Source: Clostridia bacterium (GTDB lineage Bacteria; Bacillota_A; Clostridia; Oscillospirales; Acutalibacteraceae). Taken from it: a stretch of 12,565 bases of DNA. A program made the translations under genes and the position numbers. Shown piece after piece: positions 6,267-12,565 of this stretch. Location: NCBI GenBank assembly GCA_017445685.1, contig JAFSTS010000063.1, forward strand, positions 1 through 12,565, in the 5' to 3' direction. A model generated the notes under the pieces. That model worked only from the letters and a program-made list of their open reading frames with translations, made no database searches and was not told where the DNA came from. Within the stretch, counting starts at the first letter, position 1, and every line of letters begins with the position of its first letter.

Positions 6267-8990
6267 ATGAAGCATTATCTTCAGGAAGCTCAAGGGGTAA
6301 TGGAGTCTCTTAAAACAAGTGAAAAGGGACTTACCGGCGAAGAAGCCGAAAAAAGACTTGCTGAACACGGAAAAAACAAACTTAAAGAAGCAGAAAAAGA
6401 GAGCCTTTTCAAAAAATTTATAGGCTCGCTTGCAGATCCGATGATCATTATGCTTATCGTTGCCGCCGCCATACAGGCTGTCGTTGCAGTCCTTGAGGCA
6501 AAGGGTGCGCCGAAGCTTTCGGATTTTGCCGATGTTCTCGTTATTCTCGTTGTTGTTATCATCAATACGATAATGAGTCTCGTCCAGGAAAGCAAAGCCG
6601 AAGCAGCGATGGACGCGCTTATGGAAATGACTGCCGCTACGAGCAAGGTGCTGCGTAACGGTGAAGTTGTTGTGATCAAAAGCGAAGATGTCGTGATCGG
6701 AGACATAGTGATCTTCGAAGCAGGCGACGCCGTTCCTGCCGACTGCCGAATTATAGAAAGCCATTCGATGAAGGTCGAAGAAGCGGCCCTTACGGGTGAA
6801 AGCGTACCTGTCAGCAAAATCGTAGATGTGCTTATGTGCAGGGATGCAAATTCTGATGTGGCTCTCGGCGACAGAAAAAATATGCTCTACAGCGGATCGA
6901 CCGTTGTTTACGGACGCGGAAAAGCCGTCGTCACAAACATCGGAATGGACACTGAAATGGGCAAAATTGCCGACGCCCTTTCCCAGGCGGAAAAAGAGCA
7001 GACTCCGCTTCAGAAAAAAATGGCGGAGCTTTCCAAATTCCTTACAAAGCTTGTCATCGGGATCTCGATTCTCGTTTTCGTTGTAGGTATCGTTGAAAAC
7101 TTTATCGGCGGAATTGAAACAAGCGAAGTTTTCGACACTATTATAAAAGTATTCATTTCCGCAGTCGCTCTTGCCGTTGCCGCAATTCCCGAAGGACTTC
7201 CTGCCGTTGTTACGATCATTCTTTCGATCGGCGTTACGGCAATGAGCAAACGCCAGGCGCTTATCAGGAAGCTTACTGCCGTTGAAACTCTCGGCTGCAC
7301 CCAGATAATCTGTTCGGACAAAACAGGTACTCTTACCCAAAACAAGATGACCGTTGTTGACGAATATACAACGGATAAACAACTGCTTGCAAAGGCGATG
7401 GCTCTTTGCAGCGACGCTGAAATCAAACCCGGCGAAGAAAATTCAACGGGCGAGCCTACCGAGTGCGCGCTTGTAAACTATGCAAACAAGCTCGGAATGC
7501 CGAAATATGAGCTTGAAAAAGCTGAAAGCCGCGTGGGAGAAGCGCCGTTTGATTCGGGCAGAAAGATGATGTCCACCGTTCACTCAGTCAACGGAAAGTT
7601 TGTCCAGTACACCAAAGGCGCGTGCGATGTAATGCTTGAAAGATGTACCGGATATCTTAAAGACGGCGAAGTTATCCCGATGACTCAGCAGCTCAAAGAT
7701 GAGATCAATAATTCCAACAAGGCTTTTGCTGACAAGGCGCTTCGCGTTCTCTGCGCAGCCTACAGAGAATATGATGAAATTCCCTCGTCCTTTGAGCCTG
7801 AAGATCTTGAAAAAGACCTTATCTTCATAGGTGTCGTCGGCATGATAGATCCGTGCAGACCTGAAGTTTACGACGCCATAAAAGAGTGCCGTGAAGCAGG
7901 TATCAGACCGATCATGATAACGGGCGACCACAAAGACACAGCCGTTGCCATCGGCAGAGATCTCGGCATCATCTCCGATTCGTCAGAGGCTGTCGTAGGA
8001 GCAGAGCTTGACAAATATTCAGACGAAGAGCTTGTCGAAGTTGTGCCGAATTATTCCGTATATGCAAGAGTTCAGCCTGAGCACAAGACGAGGATCGTCA
8101 AAGCCTGGAAAGCAAGGGGATTTGTCACGGCAATGACCGGCGATGGCGTAAACGACGCTCCGTCCATAAAGGCGTCCGATATCGGAATAGGCATGGGCAT
8201 AACGGGAACAGATGTTACAAAAGGCGTCGCTGACATGGTGCTTGCAGACGACAACTTTGCAACCATCGTAAACGCTGTTGAAGAAGGCAGAAAGATTTAC
8301 GACAATGTCTGCAAGGTTCTTCAGTTCCAGCTTTCGACGAATATGTCTGAAGTTATTATCATGTTCTTCTCTTCACTTTTCAATTTCACGATTCTTTCGC
8401 CTGTACATCTTCTGTGGATCAACATGGTGACCGACTCGCTGCCCGGACTTGCGCTCGGCATGGAAAAAGCGGAAAAAAATATTATGAAGCGCAAACCGAG
8501 GGCAACGACCGACGGGATCTTTTCCGGTGGAGCGGGATTCGACATGGTATGGCAGGGAATATACCTTGCGATCATTGAAATCGCCGCTTATGTGATCGGT
8601 TATTGGCTTGAGCCTTCCGGCGGCGGAGTTCACAGCTTTGCAGGATTTTTCTCCGGCACTGAGTGCGTCAACGCAATGGCAATGGCGTTTTTGACAGTCA
8701 ACTTTGCCGAGATGATGTGCGCTATCAACATGAGATCGAGAACAGGCTCGATACTTTCAAAAGATATGTTCAAAAATATGAACTGGTGGCTTGTCGGAGC
8801 ATTTGCCGCAACGACTGCGATGACGCTTGCTGCAATATATGTTCCCGGGCTCAACACTGTTTTCGGAATCGAATCCGGAAGCTTCCAGATTAACGAGCTT
8901 GTCATTTCCGCGCTTCTTGCGCTTTCGACAGTACCTGCGTTTGAAATCGGCAAGGCGATCAGACGCCGTAGAGCAAAAGCAAACGGTTAA
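6267..8990 (+). CDS. P-type cation-translocating ATPase (P2A, Ca2+/Mn2+ type)
   Basis: 907-residue membrane pump that exports divalent cations using ATP. It has the SERCA-like order: N-terminal cation-ATPase domain (MKHYLQEAQG...), TM1-2, actuator loop TGES (176-179), TM4 with PEGLP (308-312), phosphorylation site DKTGT (Asp351), nucleotide domain, hinge TGDGVNDAP (624-632) and six C-terminal membrane helices. All six cation-binding side-chain positions of SERCA appear conserved: Glu309, Asn692 and Glu695 (NMSE, TM5), Asn719/Thr722/Asp723 (NMVTD, TM6) and Glu815 (TM8). AGGA at 6254-6257 sets the ATG at 6267. Transcription is driven by its own promoter and a Mn2+ riboswitch, so it is probably an Mn2+-induced exporter, perhaps also moving Ca2+, like Lactococcus YoaB and pneumococcal MgtA/CaxP. 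A terminator follows the gene. Confidence 0.95.
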   Translation: MKHYLQEAQGVMESLKTSEKGLTGEEAEKRLAEHGKNKLKEAEKESLFKKFIGSLADPMIIMLIVAAAIQAVVAVLEAKGAPKLSDFADVLVILVVVIINTIMSLVQESKAEAAMDALMEMTAATSKVLRNGEVVVIKSEDVVIGDIVIFEAGDAVPADCRIIESHSMKVEEAALTGESVPVSKIVDVLMCRDANSDVALGDRKNMLYSGSTVVYGRGKAVVTNIGMDTEMGKIADALSQAEKEQTPLQKKMAELSKFLTKLVIGISILVFVVGIVENFIGGIETSEVFDTIIKVFISAVALAVAAIPEGLPAVVTIILSIGVTAMSKRQALIRKLTAVETLGCTQIICSDKTGTLTQNKMTVVDEYTTDKQLLAKAMALCSDAEIKPGEENSTGEPTECALVNYANKLGMPKYELEKAESRVGEAPFDSGRKMMSTVHSVNGKFVQYTKGACDVMLERCTGYLKDGEVIPMTQQLKDEINNSNKAFADKALRVLCAAYREYDEIPSSFEPEDLEKDLIFIGVVGMIDPCRPEVYDAIKECREAGIRPIMITGDHKDTAVAIGRDLGIISDSSEAVVGAELDKYSDEELVEVVPNYSVYARVQPEHKTRIVKAWKARGFVTAMTGDGVNDAPSIKASDIGIGMGITGTDVTKGVADMVLADDNFATIVNAVEEGRKIYDNVCKVLQFQLSTNMSEVIIMFFSSLFNFTILSPVHLLWINMVTDSLPGLALGMEKAEKNIMKRKPRATTDGIFSGGAGFDMVWQGIYLAIIEIAAYVIGYWLEPSGGGVHSFAGFFSGTECVNAMAMAFLTVNFAEMMCAINMRSRTGSILSKDMFKNMNWWLVGAFAATTAMTLAAIYVPGLNTVFGIESGSFQINELVISALLALSTVPAFEIGKAIRRRRAKANG

Positions 8991-9035
8991 GCTGTGGTTC
9001 AATTCTCCTCGGCTTAAGCATAACACACATATACG

Positions 9036-9059
9036 AACACGCCTGAAACGGCGTGTTTT
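9036..9059 (+). terminator. Intrinsic terminator after the P-type ATPase
   Basis: AACACGCC (9036-9043) and GGCGTGTT (9050-9057) form an 8-bp perfect stem around the loop TGAAAC, continuing into TTTT then C. It lies 45 bases after the ATPase stop and ends that transcription unit. Confidence 0.85.
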
Positions 9060-9122
9060 CGTCATTATGTTGCTTGTCGTCCTCGCCGGGCGACAGCCCT
9101 GTTCTCTTTTTTAAAAATTATC

Positions 9123-9151
9123 TTGAAAAAGAGGCTTTGCTGTGATAGAAT
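9123..9151 (+). promoter_or_regulatory. Promoter of the surface-protein gene (extended -10)
   Basis: TTGAAA (9123-9128), 17-base spacer, TAGAAT (9146-9151), with an extended -10 TG at 9143-9144. The predicted start near 9158 leaves a leader of about 80 bases before the ATG at 9239. Confidence 0.75.
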
Positions 9152-9162
9152 AAAGTTGAGTG

Positions 9163-9209
9163 TAAATACAGTTTTGGCTGAAGAAATCAAGTGCAAGAAA
9201 CTGTGTTTA
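9163..9209 (+). promoter_or_regulatory. Long hairpin in the leader of the surface-protein mRNA
   Basis: TAAATACAGTTT (9163-9174) can pair with AAACTGTGTTTA (9198-9209) over 12 bp with one U-G pair, enclosing a 23-base loop. No T run follows, so it is not a terminator. It lies between the predicted transcription start and the ribosome binding site at 9225-9232 and may stabilise the mRNA or affect translation. No known riboswitch class was recognised. Confidence 0.5.
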
Positions 9210-9224
9210 TTCAAGCTTCATCTT

Positions 9225-9232
9225 GGGAGGAG
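9225..9232 (+). promoter_or_regulatory. Ribosome binding site fixing the surface-protein start
   Basis: GGGAGGAG ends six bases before the ATG at 9239. It rules against the earlier in-frame GTG at 9191, which lacks a comparable site and lies inside the leader hairpin region. The residues after 9239 form a proper signal peptide. Confidence 0.85.
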
Positions 9233-9238
9233 AAAACA

Positions 9239-11800
9239 ATGGAAAGAAAAACGAGAAAAATTCTGGCGATAATGCTTGTCTTGATTATGGCGATCAGCGT
9301 TGCGCCGGTTGGAGTTTTTGCCGATAATGGTAAAATAGTTGAAACTGCCGAAGCTGTCGGCATATCCGACAACAAGCTCGACGCAGAGGGCAAATGCGGC
9401 GAAGATGTCGCATGGTCTTACGACGAGGAAACAGGCGTTCTTAACATTAGCGGAACGGGAGACATGACGGACTATAAATGGGATGAAAGCCCGTTTTATA
9501 AATCTGCCGTCAAAACTGTTGTAATTGAAAACGGCGTAACAAGTATCGGCGCTTTTATTTTCTCCGAATGTTCAGCTCTTTCGAGCGTTGCCGTTCCCGA
9601 CAGTGTTACTGCAATAAGAAACGGCGCCTTTCGCAGATGTGGAAATCTCGCAAGAATAATGATACCCGACAGTGTTGAAGCTTTCGGCAACAATGCGTTT
9701 TACAACTGTAAAAAAGCTGTCATCGTCTGCCACAAAGACAGCGCAGCCTGTAAATACGCGGCGGAGCAAAGCATACCTTATGAAATAGCGCCGCCGGCAA
9801 GCGGCAGGTGCGGCGAGAATGTGACCTGGTCTTACGATTGGGAAACAGCCGCCCTTACCATCAGCGGAACAGGCGATATGTATGACTATGACTGGGACAA
9901 GAGTCCGTTTTATGATACAGGGGTTAGAACTGTCACAATTGAAGCAGGTGTGGCAAAAATCGGCGCTTCAGCTTTTGCAAACTGTTCAAACCTTTCGAGC
10001 GTCAGTGTCCCCGGCAGCGTAAAAGCAATAGGTGATTTTGCGTTTGAAAATTGTTCTTCGCTTACGAGCTTAAATCTTTCGGACAACGTTTCAAGCATTG
10101 GAGAAGACTCTTTCCACGGCTGCGAAAATCTGACGGTCGTCTGCAGCTACGCAAGCTATGCTTATGAATTTGTACGCGAAAGAAGCATTAAGCACGTCTT
10201 TGTCCTGACAGCCGAAGGAAAGTGCGGCGAAAATGTTTCATGGTCGTTTGACGAAGAAAGCGGCGTGCTTAAAATCAGCGGAACAGGCGATATGTACGAT
10301 TACGATTGGAATACCGTCAGCCCGTTTTATCGCAACTCAAAAATAAAGACGGTTATGATCGGTGAAGGCGTAACAAGCATAGGAGGCTGCGCTTTTGAGG
10401 AGTGCAAAGAGCTGACAAAAGTGATCGTCTCCTACAGCGTTGTTAAAATAAACAAATATGCTTTTTCGGGATGTTCCGCGCTCAATGATATCAAGCTCGG
10501 AGACGGCGTAAAAGAAATCGGTGATTTTGCCTTTGAGGAATGCTCGTCTCTTGAAACGATCGACCTTCCCGACAGCCTTGAAAACATCGGCGAATTTGCG
10601 TTTGCTTTCTGCTCGTCGCTCAGAGAAATTACAATTCCCGGCAGTGTAAAACGGCTTGGTGAAAGCTCGTTCTACGGCTGCGAAAAGCTTATTGACATTA
10701 CTATCGGAAACGGCGTAACGCGCATTGGCGCCGACGCATTCGCAAAGACAGGTTACGAAAACGATGAAGCAAATTGGGAAAACAATGCGCTTTATATCGG
10801 CAAGTATCTTATCAAGGCAGGAGATGCGACAGGTTCTTCCTGTGAAGTTAAGGAAGGCACAAAGCTTATTGCAGACTATGCTTTCAGTTCCTGCAAGGAG
10901 CTTACAAACATTACGCTTCCGAGCAGCGTTGAAAACATCGGCGTTGACGCTTTCTCAGGCACAGCTTATTATAATGACGAAGCGAACTGGGAAAACGGCG
11001 TGCTTTATATCGGCAAACATCTTATTAAGGCAAAGGAAACTGTCAGCGGCGCGTATTCCGTAAAATCGGGAACAGTTTGTCTTGCAGACTATGCTTTTGA
11101 CGGTTGTAAAGATCTTGAAAAAGTGACTGTGCCGGACAGCGTGAAAAACATAGGGGAAGGCTCTTTTGCCGGTTGCAGCAAGGCGACTGTATTCTGCAAC
11201 ACTGATACTGCGGCTCACAAGTATGCGCTTGAAAACGATATTTTGTTCGAACTGCTTGATTATGTTCCCGTATATGTTTCGGTCGGTTTTGACGCAAACG
11301 GCGGAAGTTGTAAGGAAGCGTCAAGATCGGTTGAAAAGGGCAAAACGATCGGAACACTGCCCGTGGCAACAAGAGACGGATATACATTTGACGGCTGGTT
11401 TACTTCAAAAAACGGCGGAGACAAAATTGAAGCATCTACAGTTATCAGCTCCGAAATCACCGTATTTGCACACTGGACAGAAATTCCGATGAGCGTTCAT
11501 TCGGTTACTGTTGACGATTTGAGCGTTACTTACAGAGACTCAAGGAATCTTTCTCTCAAAATAATTGCAGACGAAGCCGCAAGCTACACGGTCACATATT
11601 CTTCCTCAAATCCGTCAGTCGTTTCTGTAGATAACAGCGGTAACGTCTATGGCGCAAAGAGAGGCTCTGCGACGATCGTGGTCACGGTTACCGATTCCAC
11701 CGGAAAATCCGTACAGGACACCTGCAACGTTAACGTTGATTATGCGTGGTGGCAGTGGATTATTATGATAGTTCTTTTCGGCTGGCTTTGGGGTTATTAA
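9239..11800 (+). CDS. Secreted BspA-like leucine-rich-repeat surface protein
   Basis: 853-residue extracellular protein. Residues 1-28 are a signal peptide: basic MERKTRK, a hydrophobic core and a VFA cleavage site before Asp29. Three modules beginning G(K/R)CGE at residues 51, 189 and 327 share WS(Y/F)D, ISGTGDM and SPFY, each leading into BspA-type repeats (LRR_5) of the 'VTSIG..AF..C..L..V..P.SV' kind. The third continues with more repeats, including two 71-residue-spaced units with NDEANWEN and LYIGK (residues 508 and 579). Residues about 680-747 form an InlB B-repeat-like (Listeria-Bacteroides) domain with GYTFDGWFTS and VFAHW. Residues about 755-835 form a Big_2-like domain with SSNPSVVSVDNSGNV. 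The protein ends in a Trp-rich hydrophobic tail without an LPXTG motif. A role in adhesion to host, substrate or other cells is inferred from the family. It has its own promoter and terminator. Confidence 0.9.
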   Translation: MERKTRKILAIMLVLIMAISVAPVGVFADNGKIVETAEAVGISDNKLDAEGKCGEDVAWSYDEETGVLNISGTGDMTDYKWDESPFYKSAVKTVVIENGVTSIGAFIFSECSALSSVAVPDSVTAIRNGAFRRCGNLARIMIPDSVEAFGNNAFYNCKKAVIVCHKDSAACKYAAEQSIPYEIAPPASGRCGENVTWSYDWETAALTISGTGDMYDYDWDKSPFYDTGVRTVTIEAGVAKIGASAFANCSNLSSVSVPGSVKAIGDFAFENCSSLTSLNLSDNVSSIGEDSFHGCENLTVVCSYASYAYEFVRERSIKHVFVLTAEGKCGENVSWSFDEESGVLKISGTGDMYDYDWNTVSPFYRNSKIKTVMIGEGVTSIGGCAFEECKELTKVIVSYSVVKINKYAFSGCSALNDIKLGDGVKEIGDFAFEECSSLETIDLPDSLENIGEFAFAFCSSLREITIPGSVKRLGESSFYGCEKLIDITIGNGVTRIGADAFAKTGYENDEANWENNALYIGKYLIKAGDATGSSCEVKEGTKLIADYAFSSCKELTNITLPSSVENIGVDAFSGTAYYNDEANWENGVLYIGKHLIKAKETVSGAYSVKSGTVCLADYAFDGCKDLEKVTVPDSVKNIGEGSFAGCSKATVFCNTDTAAHKYALENDILFELLDYVPVYVSVGFDANGGSCKEASRSVEKGKTIGTLPVATRDGYTFDGWFTSKNGGDKIEASTVISSEITVFAHWTEIPMSVHSVTVDDLSVTYRDSRNLSLKIIADEAASYTVTYSSSNPSVVSVDNSGNVYGAKRGSATIVVTVTDSTGKSVQDTCNVNVDYAWWQWIIMIVLFGWLWGY
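9389..10400 (+). repeat. Tandem 414-bp coding modules in the surface protein
   Basis: Module starts (the GKCGE/GRCGE codons) fall at 9389, 9803 and 10217, exactly 414 bases (138 codons) apart. The conserved part of each runs about 60 codons (CGE...WS...ISGTGDM...SPFY...IG..AF..C). Copies two and three share the stretch ISGTGDMYDYDW. The exact spacing points to tandem duplication followed by divergence. After 10400 the third copy leaves the pattern and carries extra leucine-rich repeats. Confidence 0.8.
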
Positions 11801-11817
11801 AGTCATTACAAAAAAAC

Positions 11818-11851
11818 AAAGCTGACAGCGGATCAACCGACTGTCAGCTTT
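11818..11851. terminator. Bidirectional intrinsic terminator
   Basis: AAAGCTGACAG (11818-11828) pairs with CTGTCAGCTTT (11841-11851), with a further inner CGG/CCG. A T-rich run follows on the plus strand, and an A-rich run before it supplies a T run on the minus strand. It sits between the convergent surface-protein gene and the isomerase gene and can serve both. Confidence 0.9.
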
Positions 11852-11869
11852 TTCTTTTTTTGCTCTATT

Positions 11870-12565
11870 TTATTTTTCAAGTTTTTTCACAAAATCATAG
11901 CTTATTTGCGTTTCTTCAAAAGCGTCTTTTTCATAGAAGTTATCCTGTTCAACGAAAGCATATTCTGCCCCTGCTTCTTCAAATGCCGCAGTGATTTTGT
12001 CCCAATCGAGATTGCCTGCGCCTATGGGAGCAAAGCGCGGTTCATCGTTTTTCATGGCATAATCTTTGTAGTGGCAAATGTGGATCCTGCCCTTGAGGCT
12101 GTTGATGACGTCAACGGGATTTTTTCCGCCGTACTGCACCCAGTATGTGTCAAGCGTGAATCCCATCAGTTCAGGATCACTTTCGCCCACAAGCACGTCA
12201 AAAATGCTCGTATCGCCGAATTTTTCAAATTCAAAAGCGTGGTTATGGTACTGGAACTGCATGCCGTTTTCTTTGATGAGCTTCATAGCCGGAGTAAAAT
12301 CACTTAAAAACTTTCTCGCGCCTTCAAGAGTTCTTTCGCCGAGAAAACCACCGATGCCGATGGAGTCACAACCGAGGATCTTGTGGTCTTCGATCACCTT
12401 TTGTGTGTCGGTCAGAATTTTGTCGGCGGCAGTATGAGTAAAAACAATCTTAAGTCCGAGTTCGTCACACCATGCTTTGAATGTCACGGGATCATAAGGA
12501 AAACCCGAGACCTGGACGTACTTCCAGCCCATTTTTGCAACTTTTTCAAGACAGGAGCGAATGCC
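11870..12565 (-). CDS. Sugar phosphate isomerase/epimerase (TIM barrel), 5'-truncated
   Basis: Xylose-isomerase-like TIM-barrel protein (AP_endonuc_2 family), metal-dependent enzymes that isomerise or epimerise sugars, inositols and keto-sugar derivatives in the cytoplasm. 231 residues are visible. The frame is open to the right edge (codons before the internal ATG at 12532 read GIRSCLEKVAK), so the true start lies outside, probably a few tens of residues away given the family's 250-290. Recognisable landmarks are YVQVSGF, a YHNHAFEFEKF strand, LDTYWVQYGG, HICHYKDY and FVEQDNF, which supply the His, Asp and Glu residues of the usual metal site. The substrate cannot be told from sequence; inosose dehydratase-like and hydroxypyruvate isomerase-like relatives are alternatives. 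It converges on the surface-protein gene and shares the terminator at 11818-11851. Confidence 0.88.
   Translation of the reverse strand, partial: GIRSCLEKVAKMGWKYVQVSGFPYDPVTFKAWCDELGLKIVFTHTAADKILTDTQKVIEDHKILGCDSIGIGGFLGERTLEGARKFLSDFTPAMKLIKENGMQFQYHNHAFEFEKFGDTSIFDVLVGESDPELMGFTLDTYWVQYGGKNPVDVINSLKGRIHICHYKDYAMKNDEPRFAPIGAGNLDWDKITAAFEEAGAEYAFVEQDNFYEKDAFEETQISYDFVKKLEK

Noticed and set aside
6102..7382. Long 426-codon open frame on the minus strand
   Set aside because: It is antisense to the ATPase and its riboswitch, has a composition rich in Phe, His, Asn and Cys, matches no family I recognise and has no ribosome binding site. It is a shadow of the coding strand.
9088..9112. GGGC-GACA-GCCC hairpin followed at a distance by TTTTTT
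   Set aside because: The stem is only 4 bp and about eight bases separate it from the T run. The terminator at 9036-9059 already explains the end of the unit.
9191..9238. Upstream GTG start for the surface protein
   Set aside because: It would place 16 polar residues before the signal peptide, has no ribosome binding site and overlaps the leader hairpin. The ATG at 9239 follows GGGAGGAG.
9389..11200. Repeated short motifs that might suggest a CRISPR-like array
   Set aside because: The repeats are in-frame, diverged protein repeats (BspA-type) inside one open reading frame. There are no constant direct repeats with unique spacers.

Overview
The window looks like a chromosomal segment of an anaerobic Gram-positive bacterium of the Clostridia, probably a gut or rumen lineage near the Oscillospirales/Ruminococcaceae. 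This is inference from a type III glutamine synthetase, a BspA-like leucine-rich-repeat surface protein with an InlB-type repeat and a Big_2-like domain, strong AGGAG-type ribosome binding sites, sigma-A-like promoters and many intrinsic terminators. No tRNA, rRNA, CRISPR array or insertion sequence was seen.

Layout: positions 2-4555 carry a likely operon of three plus-strand genes: a 5'-truncated cysteine synthase, an asparagine-synthetase-like protein whose two active sites both look degenerate, and a type III glutamine synthetase whose start codon overlaps the stop of the preceding gene (ATGA). A hairpin with a short T run follows. A rhamnulokinase gene (4611-6074) begins only 16 bases after it, with no other rhamnose gene in view.

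The 6075-6266 gap is regulatory: a near-consensus promoter, a yybP-ykoY (Mn2+) riboswitch aptamer and an overlapping intrinsic terminator. They precede a P-type cation ATPase (6267-8990) of the Ca2+/Mn2+ group. The sequence supports a Mn2+-induced antitermination switch: the 3' strand of aptamer helix P1 is also the 5' strand of the terminator.

After a terminator at 9036-9059, a separate promoter (9123-9151) and a leader able to form a long hairpin precede an 853-residue secreted surface protein (9239-11800). It has a signal peptide, three 138-residue-spaced modules, BspA-type repeats, an InlB-like repeat, a Big_2-like domain and a tryptophan-rich hydrophobic C-terminal tail. A bidirectional terminator (11818-11851) separates it from a convergent minus-strand sugar phosphate isomerase/epimerase gene that runs off the right edge.

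The segment joins amino-acid and nitrogen metabolism, metal homeostasis, sugar metabolism and a cell-surface adhesin-like protein. It does not look like a mobile or defence island. The most unusual items are the degenerate asparagine-synthetase homologue translationally coupled to glutamine synthetase, the duplicated switching strand in the riboswitch, and the Trp-rich C-terminal tail of the surface protein.
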